From positions 448,168 to 512,167 of the forward strand of contig NZ_WRXL01000003.1 of assembly GCF_010119195.1 (NCBI RefSeq): a stretch of 64,000 nt of DNA, written 5' to 3'. Positions 1-8,684 of this stretch are shown here, piece after piece. The notes under the pieces are model-generated. The model saw nothing but the letters and a program-made list of their open reading frames with translations. It was not told the DNA's origin and did not search any database. How positions within the stretch are numbered: the first letter of the stretch is position 1; each line of letters begins with the position of its first letter. The position numbers and the translations under genes are program-made. The DNA is from Haloarcula salina (GTDB lineage: Archaea; Halobacteriota; Halobacteria; Halobacteriales; Haloarculaceae).

Positions 1-38
1 CGATGCTGGAAGCCGATGGCGCTCGCACAGAGGCGAGC

Positions 39-737
39 TTAGTTCGTCTTCGCATCGGTCTCCTCCCCCGGTTCTGTCACATCCACACCTTCCACGGCTT
101 CGACGGCCTCGGTGACCTTTTCGGTGTCGACGTGCCAGCGGTCGACGGACTGCTCGTAGTCGGCGAGCTTGTTCGAGACGCGCATCTTCAGGTCGTCGTC
201 GTTGACGTTGACCTCGAAGACGTACTCGGGGCGCTCCTCGTCGCCGGTCCGCTGGAGGTTCGCGCTGACGAGGTCGTTGTCGAAGTAGTACGGCGCGATC
301 TGTGTCATCACGTTGCGGTAGACCGCGTCCTCGACCTTCCGCAGGGCCTTCCGACTGGCCGAGTCGGCCGCGCGGGCGACGTAGTCGACGGACTCGCTCC
401 AGCGCTCCATCGCCTCGTCGGGCTCGTCAAGGTTCTCGTAGGACTCGCTCAGCTTCTCGCCGGCGGTCTGGAGGTCCTCGTCGGGGTCCTTGCCCGCCTG
501 TTCGCCCTTGCCCTCGTCGACGCTGGCCTGCTCGGCGGTCTTCTCGTTGACGTCCTCGTCGAGTCGCTCGTGGCTCTTGGGCCGCCACTCGTCGAACTCC
601 TCCAGCGAGTCGAGGTCCACCGTCGCCTCCTCGTCGATGTCTTTCAGCGCCCGGGTGATGCGCTCGCCGTGTTCGACGACGTCAACCCAGCCACCGCGCG
701 TCTTGAAGCCTGAAACGCTCTCTTCGATATCAGCCAT
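39..737 (-). CDS. Haloarchaeal conserved protein, DUF5828-type
   Basis: A 232-residue, very acidic soluble protein without signal peptide or membrane segment. It looks like the haloarchaea-restricted DUF5828 family, which has no known function; that assignment is from memory of the family. The middle (about residues 85-115) is a charged, helix-rich linker, and the last third has alternating hydrophobic strands that suggest a small folded domain. The ATG at 737 is the first Met of the frame. The gene is divergent from the PfpI-family gene, with 144 bp between the starts. No role can be deduced from its neighbours. Confidence 0.8.
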   Translation of the reverse strand: MADIEESVSGFKTRGGWVDVVEHGERITRALKDIDEEATVDLDSLEEFDEWRPKSHERLDEDVNEKTAEQASVDEGKGEQAGKDPDEDLQTAGEKLSESYENLDEPDEAMERWSESVDYVARAADSASRKALRKVEDAVYRNVMTQIAPYYFDNDLVSANLQRTGDEERPEYVFEVNVNDDDLKMRVSNKLADYEQSVDRWHVDTEKVTEAVEAVEGVDVTEPGEETDAKTN

Positions 738-847
738 GGTACAATAAGTGCGTATGCGACAGCCGCGGCCCCGACAGGTGGCTGTCCATTATACTCTCCT
801 CGTTACTGCTCAGAGCGGTTAAGCGTTTCCGCATCGGCGGCGAGCGG

Positions 848-857
848 CCACTTATCA
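848..857 (+). promoter_or_regulatory. TATA-like box of the PfpI-family gene
   Basis: The element CCACTTATCA lies about 27 bp upstream of the ATG at 882. This is the usual haloarchaeal spacing for a leaderless mRNA. The divergent gene starting at 737 must be transcribed from the same 144-bp interval. Confidence 0.45.
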
Positions 858-881
858 GTCGCGACCACCAAGTATCGGTCG

Positions 882-1574
882 ATGTCATCTGCACTGTTCG
901 TCGTGAGCGAGCACGGCTACTGGGGCGAGGAGTGTATCGAGCCGCTGACCACGCTGTCCGAGGCCGGCGTGGATATCACGGTGGCGACACCGACCGGAGA
1001 GCCGCCGGTGCTGGACGAGCGCTCGGTCGATCCCGACGAGGTCGACGCGGACCTGGCCGAGCACGTTCGGGAGGTCCACGAGACCGACGAGCGCTTGAAC
1101 GACCCGATTCCCCTGGCCGCGGCCGACGCCGCCGACTACGACGCCGTCGTGTTCCCCGGCGGCCACGGCGCGGAGTGGGACATCACGCAGGACACCCACG
1201 CCCGCGAACTGCTGCGCGAGAGCGTCGCCGGCGACGACGGCACGGCCCTCGTCGTCTGTCACACCGTCGGAATTCTGGCCTTTACCCGCGACAGCGACGG
1301 CGAGTTCCTCGTCGAGGGTCGCTCGGTCACCGGCTTCCCGAACGCCTGGGAGGAGGGCATCGTCGACGAGAACGACCTGCTCCCCGACGGCCGGAAGCTC
1401 CCGTACTGGGTGGAAGACGAGGTGAAAGCCGCCGGCGCGGACTGGGACGCCGAACTCGACGACGACACGAGCGTCACCGTCGACGGTGACCTGATCACGG
1501 CGCGCGGTCCGCCGTCCTCGGCCGAGGCCGCACGGACGCTCCTCGACGAACTGGGCATCGAGGCGCCGGCGTAG
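882..1574 (+). CDS. Type 1 glutamine amidotransferase-like (DJ-1/PfpI superfamily)
   Basis: A 230-residue cytosolic protein with the flavodoxin-like fold of the DJ-1/PfpI/Hsp31 superfamily. The nucleophile elbow is Cys126 in VVCHTVG, preceded by a GGHG turn at 93-96, and there is an acidic residue near position 18-20 as in the Hsp31 branch. Members act as chaperones, glyoxalases/deglycases or proteases; which applies here cannot be read from the sequence. It is monocistronic: upstream is a divergent gene and downstream about 230 bp precede the TRAP operon. A second superfamily member lies at 30025-30639. Confidence 0.88.
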   Translation: MSSALFVVSEHGYWGEECIEPLTTLSEAGVDITVATPTGEPPVLDERSVDPDEVDADLAEHVREVHETDERLNDPIPLAAADAADYDAVVFPGGHGAEWDITQDTHARELLRESVAGDDGTALVVCHTVGILAFTRDSDGEFLVEGRSVTGFPNAWEEGIVDENDLLPDGRKLPYWVEDEVKAAGADWDAELDDDTSVTVDGDLITARGPPSSAEAARTLLDELGIEAPA

Positions 1575-1671
1575 TCTGACCACGCACCGGCCGTTTTCCC
1601 TCTCGTACAGTCAGCCGCGCCCGGCCCGATGCCGCCGTTTCCCTCGTGGGAATGATTGGGTAAATTTGATA

Positions 1672-1770
1672 CATTCTATGCGTGAGAATAACGAGCACTG
1701 AATCGCTGTCTCCCGACTGTCCGATGATATAGATCTCGATAGAATGGTAAAGCAAACGTTGTATTCTAGA
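1672..1770. promoter_or_regulatory. AT-rich TRAP operon upstream region with repeated ATTCTA/TAGAAT sites
   Basis: The interval between the PfpI gene and the TRAP operon is unusually AT-rich. CATTCTAT at 1672-1679 has its exact inverted complement ATAGAATG at 1739-1746, and another ATTCTAGA lies near 1763. The last copy is about 45 bp upstream of the chosen ATG (1809). Paired operators for a regulator of the transporter are a reasonable inference; no regulator gene is adjacent. Confidence 0.3.
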
Positions 1771-1808
1771 TAACACTTTTCAACATGCCGTTCTACGTAG
1801 CAGTACGT

Positions 1809-2876
1809 ATGGCTGACAACTCTTCGCGTCGACGGTTCCTCAAGACAGTCGGAATCACCGGAGCTGCCGCACTGGCCGGGTGTAGCGGCGACGGCGGTGA
1901 CGGCGGCGGCGACGGTGGCACAACCGAGACAGAGGGCGGGGACGGCGGCGACGGCGGGATGACCGAGACGGAAGACGGCGGGGGAATGACCGAGACGGAG
2001 GGCGGCGACGGCGGGAGCACGGACACGCGACTCTCGTGGCACGCGGGCGGGACCGGCGGGACGTACTTCCCGCTCTCGAACGAGTTCAAGTCGGTCGTCG
2101 AGGCCAACACCGACTTCACGCTGAACGTCCAGTCGACCGGCGCGAGCGTCGAGAACGTCGGCAACCTCGCCAGCGGCGACGCCGACTTCGCGCTCATCCA
2201 GAACGACGTGGCGTACTTCGCGAAGAACGGGACCGGCATCGACGCCTTCCAGGGCAACGCCATCGAGAACCTGCGCGGCGTGGCGACGCTGTACCCCGAG
2301 ACGATCACCGTCGTCACGCTCGGGGACACCGGTATCACCTCGCTCTCTGACCTCTCCGGGGCGATCATCAACACCGGCGACCTCGGGAGCGGGACGCAGG
2401 TCAACGCGAACCAGATCCTCGACGCCGTCGGCATCACCGACTACACGGAGCAGAACGCCTCCTTCTCGCAGGCCGCCGACCAGCTCCGAAACGGCGACAT
2501 CGACGCCGCCTTCGTCGTCGGCGGCTGGCCGGTCGGGGCCATCGAGGACCTCGCGAACACCAACGACCTCGTCATCGTCCCGATTCAGGGCGACAACCGC
2601 GAGGCGGTCAAGGACGCGGCCTCGTGGTTCGCCGACGACACCATCCCGTCCGGGACCTACACCGGCGTCGACCAGGCCGTCGAGACGGTCGCCGTCCAGG
2701 CCATGATCGCGACCAACGCCGAACAGCCCGAATCCACCGTCGAGACGGTCACCGCGGCCATCTTCGACAACGTCGACGACCTGACGATCAAGACGGACTT
2801 CATCAGCGCCGACTCCGCGCAGGACGGGATGTCCATCGAGCTCCATCCCGGTGCGGCTGCCTACTTCGACATGTAG
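1809..2876 (+). CDS. TAXI family TRAP transporter substrate-binding lipoprotein
   Basis: 355 residues. The chosen ATG places a twin-arginine signal (Arg7-Arg8-Arg9-Phe-Leu-Lys) and a lipobox ALAGC with Cys25 at the N-terminus, so the protein is predicted to be Tat-exported and lipid-anchored. An earlier Met at 1785 would put eight extra residues before this signal. A Gly/Asp/Thr/Glu linker (about 26-75), typical of haloarchaeal surface lipoproteins, precedes the periplasmic-binding fold of the TAXI type, which starts at GGTGGTYFPL. Substrates of TAXI-TRAP systems are generally organic acids such as glutamate or other carboxylates; the one used here is unknown. First gene of a three-gene operon with the DUF1850 gene and the permease. 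Confidence 0.93.
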   Translation: MADNSSRRRFLKTVGITGAAALAGCSGDGGDGGGDGGTTETEGGDGGDGGMTETEDGGGMTETEGGDGGSTDTRLSWHAGGTGGTYFPLSNEFKSVVEANTDFTLNVQSTGASVENVGNLASGDADFALIQNDVAYFAKNGTGIDAFQGNAIENLRGVATLYPETITVVTLGDTGITSLSDLSGAIINTGDLGSGTQVNANQILDAVGITDYTEQNASFSQAADQLRNGDIDAAFVVGGWPVGAIEDLANTNDLVIVPIQGDNREAVKDAASWFADDTIPSGTYTGVDQAVETVAVQAMIATNAEQPESTVETVTAAIFDNVDDLTIKTDFISADSAQDGMSIELHPGAAAYFDM

Positions 2877-2935
2877 GCCCCGCCCCCTGACGAATCGCGG
2901 TCGACCGCAGGCTGGCGGCTCGCAGACGAGACGAG

Positions 2936-3427
2936 ATGAGACGACGATACGTAGCTATCACGGCGCTCGTTGCACTGCTGCTCATCGGGTCGGCAGCGGC
3001 GGCGCTGCCCGGCGGCCGCACGCTGGTCGTCGAGGACGCCGAGACCGGCGAGGTGTACCTGCAGGTCCCGGTCGAGGACGGGACCGTCGTCGCGCTGGAG
3101 TACACCCACAGCGTCGAGAAGACCCGCGTCTACGACGAGTACACCGTCCGCGGCGACCACCTGGAGATGACCCGCATGGAGTTCGAGTCCTTCGGCTGGG
3201 GACTGCCCAGCCGCGCGAACGTCACCCGCGAGGACGGCGTGTACGTCTTCGATCCGCCCGGCAATTACACGCGGATCACCGTCGCTCCGGGCGAGATCGC
3301 CGGTCACAAGCTTCACGTCAACGGGGAAACATACGACTTGGTAGCACGGACCAATGAGCGCTCGGTCACGATCCACGTGACCCGTCGCTCGGCGTTCGAG
3401 GCGGCAACGGACCAATTCGACACATGA
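2936..3427 (+). CDS. DUF1850 domain protein of the TRAP-TAXI operon
   Basis: 163 residues: a hydrophobic N-terminal signal or anchor (about residues 6-24, ending SAAAALPGG) followed by a small beta-rich extracytoplasmic DUF1850 domain. EYTHSVEKT is a typical conserved stretch. DUF1850 genes are known companions of TAXI-type TRAP transporters, where they probably assist the binding protein or permease outside the membrane. Its TGA overlaps the permease ATG (ATGA, 3424-3427), so the two are translationally coupled. Confidence 0.88.
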   Translation: MRRRYVAITALVALLLIGSAAAALPGGRTLVVEDAETGEVYLQVPVEDGTVVALEYTHSVEKTRVYDEYTVRGDHLEMTRMEFESFGWGLPSRANVTREDGVYVFDPPGNYTRITVAPGEIAGHKLHVNGETYDLVARTNERSVTIHVTRRSAFEAATDQFDT

Positions 3428-6138
3428 CCGACGACACGACACCCGACGACGGAGCGGCCGAGACTGTATCGGACGAGGAAGTCGAAGAAGTGCTCCAGGA
3501 ACTCGAGCGCAAGCGATCGCTTCGGGGGGTGAGCGTCGTCGCCGTCGCCGTCATCGGCATCGCCTTCTCGCTGTTCCAGATGTGGCTCGCGGCGAAGGGC
3601 TTCATCCTCTCGATCGACGTGCCCGGCGTCGGGCGAGTGACGCTGGCGTCGCTGCAGCTCCTCCAGATCAACGCCATTCACGTCGCCTTCGGCCTGATAC
3701 TGGCGTTTCTGCTGTACCCACCGACGACCGGCGACGGGCCGATCTCGCGGGGCTGTCGCGCGCTGGCGGCTCGGACCGAATCGCAGTTCGGCGCGTCCCA
3801 TCCGGTCACAACCGCTGTCCGGGCGGTCGGATCGGTCCTCTCGTTCCTGTTCGTCGACCCCGACCTCGACCGCATCACGCCGGTCGACGTGCTGTTCTCG
3901 TTCCTGATGGTGCTGGCGGCGGCGTACTTCATCACCGACTTCCAGGAGATCCAGCGCATGCGGGCCCTGGGGCTCGAACGCGGCCGGCCGATTCAGGAGG
4001 TGTTCACCTTCCTCGAACCGATTGCCGGCCTGCTCGGCCCGCTCGCCGACACCTCCTACGCGTTCGTCCTCGGCGTCCTCGGCGTCCTGCTTGTCCTCGA
4101 GGCCACCCGTCGGGCGATCAGCCTCTACCTGATGGTCATCGTCGCCGCGTTCGTCGTCTACGCGCGCTTCGGCGTGCTCATCCCGCAGAACGCGGCCTAC
4201 GTCGGCGTCCTCTCCATCCCGGAGCTCGGCTGGGGCTCGATCGTCCAGAACCTCTGGTACAACACGGAGAACGGCGTCTTCGGCATCCCGATCACCGTCT
4301 CGGTGCAGTTCATCTACATCTTCATCCTCTTCGGCGCGTTCCTGGAGATGTCCGGCGCGGGCCAGTGGTTCATCGACCTCGCGTACTCGGCGACCGGGAC
4401 GCGAAAGGGCGGCCCGGCGAAGGCGAGCATCCTCGCCAGCGGCTTCATGGGGACCATCTCCGGGTCGTCCATCGCGAACACGGTGACGACCGGCGCGTTC
4501 ACCATCCCGCTGATGAAGCGCTCGGGCTACCGTCCGGAGTTCGCGGGCGGCGTCGAGGCGTCGGCGTCCTCCGGCGGACAGATCCTTCCGCCCGTGATGG
4601 GGGCCGCGGCGTTCCTCATCGTCCAGTACACGGTGACGCCGTTCGCCGACGTGATCGTCGCCGCCACCGTTCCGGCCATCGTCTTCTTCTTCGGCGTCTG
4701 GGTGATGGTCCACTTCGAGGCGGTCCGGAAGGGGATCGGCGGCCTCGACCGCTCGGAACTGGTCGACTTGCGGTCGCACCTCACCAACGGGTGGTTCTAC
4801 CTCGTCCCCATCGGCCTGTTGCTGTACTACCTCATCATCGAGCGGCTGTCGGTGGCCCGCTCCGCGTGGTTCACGCTCATCGCCATCGGGGCGCTCATCA
4901 CGCTCGTCGCGGCCTACAGCGAGGAGACGCGCGGCCGCCTCGCCGCGATATTCGGCGGCCTCTTCGCGCTGACGCTGCTCTCGCAGTTCCTCGCAGGCAC
5001 GGGCATCCTGACCGCGCTGGCCGGCGGGGGTCCCGGCGGGCAGTCCCTCGGCGCGGCCTTCTCGGCGACCGTCGGGCAAGTCGGGACCGTCGCCATCCTC
5101 GCCGGCGTGCTCACGCTCGCGACGAAGCCGCGGCTCGACGCCGCGCTACTGGAGTTCGACAACGCGGTGGACGACGCCGCGGAGTCGACCGCCGAGGCGA
5201 TGAACCGGCCGCGCCTCGCCGACAACGGGCTGTACCGCCTCGGCGTCTTCCTCGGCAAGTCGATGGAGGGCGGCGCGCGGACGGCGGTCCCCGTCGTCGT
5301 CGCCGTCGCCGCGGCCGGCATCATCCCCGGCGTCATCAGCGTCTCCGGCCTCGGGCCGAACCTCGTCGCGCTCATCGAGGCCGTGGCGGGCGGCTCGCTC
5401 GTCCTCCTGCTGGTCGTCACGGCCTTTTCCTCCATCCTGCTCGGGATGGGGATGCCGACGACGGTCACCTACATCATCCTCGTCTCCCTGCTCGCGCCGG
5501 CGCTCGTCGACTTCGGCGTCCCGCAGCTGACCGCCCACCTCTACATCCTCTACTTCGGCGTCATCGCCGACATCACCCCGCCGGTGGCCGTCGCCGCCTA
5601 CGCCGCCGCCGGGGTGGCGAAGTCGGACCCGTTCCAGACCGGTATCGAGGCGTTCTCGCTGTCACTGAACAAAGCCATCGTCCCGATAGCGTTCGTCCTC
5701 GCGCCGGGCATCATGCTGATCCGGCGGAAGGCGAACTGGCAGGAACTCGAACAGGACGAACAGCACCGCGTCCTCCAGCTCGCGGATCTGGGCGACATCG
5801 GCTTCATCGTCCCGGAGGTCATCTTGCCCATCGCCGGGGTCTTCCTCGGCGTCGTCGCGCTGGCTGCAACGGTCATCGGGCACGCCTACGCCAGGGTCAC
5901 CATGGCCGAGCGCGCCGCGTTCGCGGTCAGCTCGCTGCTCCTGATGGCCCCGGGGCTGGCGGTGTTGACCGTCTACGACCTCATGGGACTGCTCGGACTC
6001 GGCGGCGGCGAGATGACGCTCGTCATCGACCTCGCGCTCCGCGGCGTCGGCCTGGTGCTGTTCGCCGCGCTCATGGCGCGCAACCGACGGCGGAGCCGAG
6101 CGGAAGTCGAACAGCGGGGGACCCCGGAACCGGCCTGA
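3424..6138 (+). CDS. TRAP transporter fused permease (DctQ-DctM / 4TM-12TM)
   Basis: 904 residues. After about 35 charged residues come multiple membrane segments: an N-terminal DctQ-like bundle (about 35-260), then the large DctM-like permease with its signature glycine-rich loops (for example SGSSIANTVTTG and GMGMPTTVTY). The C-terminus continues with extra hydrophobic helices and a basic tail. This fused architecture is the partner of TAXI binding proteins and uses an ion gradient, probably Na+ in a halophile, to import the bound solute. With the two upstream genes it forms a complete transporter. It is followed by about 120 bp before the upp promoter. Confidence 0.95.
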   Translation: MTDDTTPDDGAAETVSDEEVEEVLQELERKRSLRGVSVVAVAVIGIAFSLFQMWLAAKGFILSIDVPGVGRVTLASLQLLQINAIHVAFGLILAFLLYPPTTGDGPISRGCRALAARTESQFGASHPVTTAVRAVGSVLSFLFVDPDLDRITPVDVLFSFLMVLAAAYFITDFQEIQRMRALGLERGRPIQEVFTFLEPIAGLLGPLADTSYAFVLGVLGVLLVLEATRRAISLYLMVIVAAFVVYARFGVLIPQNAAYVGVLSIPELGWGSIVQNLWYNTENGVFGIPITVSVQFIYIFILFGAFLEMSGAGQWFIDLAYSATGTRKGGPAKASILASGFMGTISGSSIANTVTTGAFTIPLMKRSGYRPEFAGGVEASASSGGQILPPVMGAAAFLIVQYTVTPFADVIVAATVPAIVFFFGVWVMVHFEAVRKGIGGLDRSELVDLRSHLTNGWFYLVPIGLLLYYLIIERLSVARSAWFTLIAIGALITLVAAYSEETRGRLAAIFGGLFALTLLSQFLAGTGILTALAGGGPGGQSLGAAFSATVGQVGTVAILAGVLTLATKPRLDAALLEFDNAVDDAAESTAEAMNRPRLADNGLYRLGVFLGKSMEGGARTAVPVVVAVAAAGIIPGVISVSGLGPNLVALIEAVAGGSLVLLLVVTAFSSILLGMGMPTTVTYIILVSLLAPALVDFGVPQLTAHLYILYFGVIADITPPVAVAAYAAAGVAKSDPFQTGIEAFSLSLNKAIVPIAFVLAPGIMLIRRKANWQELEQDEQHRVLQLADLGDIGFIVPEVILPIAGVFLGVVALAATVIGHAYARVTMAERAAFAVSSLLLMAPGLAVLTVYDLMGLLGLGGGEMTLVIDLALRGVGLVLFAALMARNRRRSRAEVEQRGTPEPA

Positions 6139-6226
6139 GACGGCTCGCCGTCGCCGTGTCGCGGGGACCGTCGAGTCGCCCGACGATTTCCGGAACGAGA
6201 CCGCGACGCGCCGAATGATTGAGAAC

Positions 6227-6234
6227 TATTTATA
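6227..6234 (+). promoter_or_regulatory. TATA box of upp
   Basis: CTATTTATA is centred about 28 bp upstream of the upp ATG (6259). It stands out in GC-rich surroundings and fits a leaderless transcript. Confidence 0.7.
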
Positions 6235-6258
6235 CCGACGGGGGTCGACGGCCCGGAT

Positions 6259-6936
6259 ATGCCAATCGAACAGCGCGGCGACGCGTCCGTCGTCACGCAC
6301 GCGCTGGCGAAGGACGAACTGACACGAATCCGGGACGTCGAGACCGAGCAGGTCGCGTTCCGCAAGGGACTGGTCCGCCTCGGCCGCATCTGCGGCTACG
6401 AGATCATCGACGGCCGGATGGAGACCGAGTACACCGAGGTCCAGACCCCGCTGACGACGACGATGGGCGAGCGCGTCAAAGGTCTCGACGACGTGGTCAT
6501 CGTCAACGTCCTCCGGGCGGCGACGCCGTTCGTCGAGGGCCTGTTGAAGGCGTTCCCGCGCGCCAGACAGGGCGTCATCTCCGCCAGCCGCGACGAGGAG
6601 GCCGGCATGAACGAGGACGGGGAGTTCCCCATCTCCGTCGAGTACGTCAAGCTCCCCGAGATCACCGAGGACGACACGGTCATCGTCGCCGACCCCATGC
6701 TCGCGACCGGCTCGACGATGTCGACGGTGCTGGAGTACATCGCCACGGAGAAGACCGAACCGGAGAACCTGCTCGTCCTCGCCGCCGTCTCCGCGCCCGA
6801 GGGCATCGTCCGCGTCTCGGAGGCCGACGCCGACGCCGACATCATCAGCGTCGCTATCGACGACGAACTCGACGAGGACGGCTTCATCGTCCCCGGCCTC
6901 GGCGACGCCGGTGACAGGGCGTTCCGGACCACCTGA
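6259..6936 (+). CDS. upp: Uracil phosphoribosyltransferase
   Basis: 225 residues, normal length. It converts uracil plus PRPP to UMP in pyrimidine salvage. The PRPP-binding loop [14 protein letters not shown] lies around residues 138-151, and the C-terminal uracil-binding region ends [10 protein letters not shown], both diagnostic for UPRT. It has its own promoter and stands alone. A pyrimidine biosynthesis enzyme, PyrE, is encoded 41 kb away in this window. Confidence 0.97.
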   Translation: MPIEQRGDASVVTHALAKDELTRIRDVETEQVAFRKGLVRLGRICGYEIIDGRMETEYTEVQTPLTTTMGERVKGLDDVVIVNVLRAATPFVEGLLKAFPRARQGVISASRDEEAGMNEDGEFPISVEYVKLPEITEDDTVIVADPMLATGSTMSTVLEYIATEKTEPENLLVLAAVSAPEGIVRVSEADADADIISVAIDDELDEDGFIVPGLGDAGDRAFRTT

Positions 6937-7205
6937 GTCCGGCCACGAGCACTCCCGCGACGAGGCGGAACACTTTTGTCTCCGACTCCGGTTACCAGCA
7001 GGCGTCGCGATTTCTCGTCCGTGGCCGGCTCCGCAACCCGATTGTTTCGCGTGGAGACCGACAGACAGCTGCGGAATTTTTCTCCAGTAGAAACGGTACT
7101 GACACCGTGGCGCGACCCGCGCGTCGGGCCAGCCAATCGCGAGCGCGGTCGGGTCCGGTCGTCTCACACCGGGGGTTTTTCCTGTCGAGCGAGCGGCGAC
7201 CCTGT

Positions 7206-7643
7206 ATGGGTCGACGCCGATACCGCATCGCGGACACCGCCCAGCAGGTCGTCGGGGGGTTCCTCCTCGCCGGGCCGTTCGTCGTGACCGAGGAGGTGTG
7301 GGTCCTGGCGGCGAGCATGCGGTGGTATCACGCCGTCGCGGTCGTCGCCATCGTCTTCGCCATCGGCTACGGGGCGCTGTACAAGGCCGATGCCGGGCGC
7401 GACGTGGAGCGCGAAGCGGAGGTCGCCGGAATCCCGATTCGCTTCGTCTCGCTGATGCTCGTCGCGTTCGGGTCCGTGGGGATCCTGGCTGTCGCGCTGA
7501 CCGCCCCCGATACCTTCCTCGTCAAGGGCGGCATACTCCCGAATCCGACGCGGATGGCGGTCACGCTGACGACGCTGAAGGCGGTCGCCGTCGGCGCGAT
7601 CTTCAGCGTCGTGGGCGCCGCGACCGCCGACAGCGTGTTCTGA
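7206..7643 (+). CDS. DUF2391 family membrane protein
   Basis: 145 residues from the ATG at 7206. The frame is open farther upstream, but that stretch is arginine-rich and unlike a protein N-terminus. About four hydrophobic segments are visible (roughly 13-33, 37-58, 76-97, 118-140), giving a small integral membrane protein of the DUF2391 type (TIGR02587-like). Function unknown. It ends 50 bp before the next gene, which has its own TATA box. Confidence 0.75.
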   Translation: MGRRRYRIADTAQQVVGGFLLAGPFVVTEEVWVLAASMRWYHAVAVVAIVFAIGYGALYKADAGRDVEREAEVAGIPIRFVSLMLVAFGSVGILAVALTAPDTFLVKGGILPNPTRMAVTLTTLKAVAVGAIFSVVGAATADSVF

Positions 7644-7657
7644 CCCGCTGATACCCG

Positions 7658-7667
7658 TATACTTAAT
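7658..7667 (+). promoter_or_regulatory. TATA box for the gene at 7694
   Basis: The AT-rich element TATACTTAAT is centred about 31 bp before the ATG at 7694, which supports that start over an in-frame Met at 7667 that lies inside the element. Confidence 0.6.
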
Positions 7668-7693
7668 TGGCCCCGAGTCCCCTTGGAGACCAC

Positions 7694-8281
7694 ATGGAGT
7701 ACACGCTGGCTATCGACAACGCGCCGGAGACGATACCGGGCGGGACGGGCATTCTCCTCCTCCATCCGAGCACCGGCGAGACGGACCGACTGGACACCGA
7801 CTTCCTCTCGACCGACACGGACGCGATGCTCGTCATCTCGACCCGAACGACCGCCAGGGAAGTCACGCAGAAACTGGACTACTACGAGGTCGACGAGTCG
7901 AAGGCCGACATCCTCGACACGCTCTCGGTCGAGCGCGGGTACACCCGCCGCCGTTCGGAGAACGTCCGGTACGTCTCCGCGCCCGACGACCTGAGCGGCA
8001 TCGTCGACGAAACGGAGTCGTTCCTGCACGAGCACGACGGCAAACTGCGCGTGAGTTTCGACTCGCTGACCGAACTCATCTACTACGCCGACGAGGAGGG
8101 CGCGCTGGCGGCCGTCGAGGACATCCTCGAACTGCTCGACGAGTACGACGCCGTCGGGATGTTCCACCTCGCCGACGAGGTCCACGACGAGGACACCGTC
8201 GCGGCGTTCCGCGACCTCTTCGACGGCGTCATCGAACTCTCGGAGGACGGCTCTATCGAGAGTTCGTTCGACGGCGAGTAA
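7694..8281 (+). CDS. Haloarchaeal protein, degenerate RecA/KaiC-like (HTR-like)
   Basis: 195 residues, acidic and soluble. The strand/helix pattern (GILLLHPS; DAMLVISTR; LRVSFDSLTELI; AVGMFHLADEVH) resembles the RecA/KaiC-like fold, but there is no Walker A GKT motif, so it is probably not an ATPase. Similar haloarchaeal proteins are annotated as DUF7090 or HTR-like with unknown function; the family name is from memory. The start is chosen at ATG 7694 from the TATA box spacing. Confidence 0.7.
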   Translation: MEYTLAIDNAPETIPGGTGILLLHPSTGETDRLDTDFLSTDTDAMLVISTRTTAREVTQKLDYYEVDESKADILDTLSVERGYTRRRSENVRYVSAPDDLSGIVDETESFLHEHDGKLRVSFDSLTELIYYADEEGALAAVEDILELLDEYDAVGMFHLADEVHDEDTVAAFRDLFDGVIELSEDGSIESSFDGE

Positions 8282-8439
8282 ACGGGACCCGACAGTTCGT
8301 GACAGCCGAACGACTCGAACCCGTCTGTCCGTGACGAAGGAAACGCCGATTTCACCGGATAGACGGCCCAGTCCTTGGAGACCTGTCATCTTGCCAGACC
8401 AACAACCATTAAGAGGGTCTGACCCCCATACAGGCGTGT

Positions 8440-8598
8440 ATGCCGGAATGCCAGAACTGCGGTAATTTTGTCACGGCTGACTACGCGCGTGTGTTCACGC
8501 CGAACGGGGTCGAAAAGCCCAGGGTCTGTCCGCAGTGCGAAGACAAGATTCGCGACGGGGCAGACGTCCGTGAGGCGCGGTCCACACGACGCGGATAG
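8440..8598 (+). CDS. Small zinc-finger protein (52 aa)
   Basis: A 52-residue protein with two CxxC knuckles: Cys4-x2-Cys7 (CQNC) and Cys30-x2-Cys33 (CPQC). It probably binds one zinc ion. Haloarchaea encode many such micro-proteins of the DUF7563-like type, some implicated in regulation. A TATA-like element (CCATTAAGAG) lies about 28 bp upstream of the ATG, consistent with a leaderless mRNA. The basic tail (RSTRRG) could contact nucleic acid; this is inference. Confidence 0.75.
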   Translation: MPECQNCGNFVTADYARVFTPNGVEKPRVCPQCEDKIRDGADVREARSTRRG

Positions 8599-8684
8599 CG
8601 CGTCCAATCGGGTCAGGAATCGCCGCCCTGTGACCGCTTCGGTTGCGGGGGATTCTCACCTCCTCGCTTCTGTACCAGCGTCCG

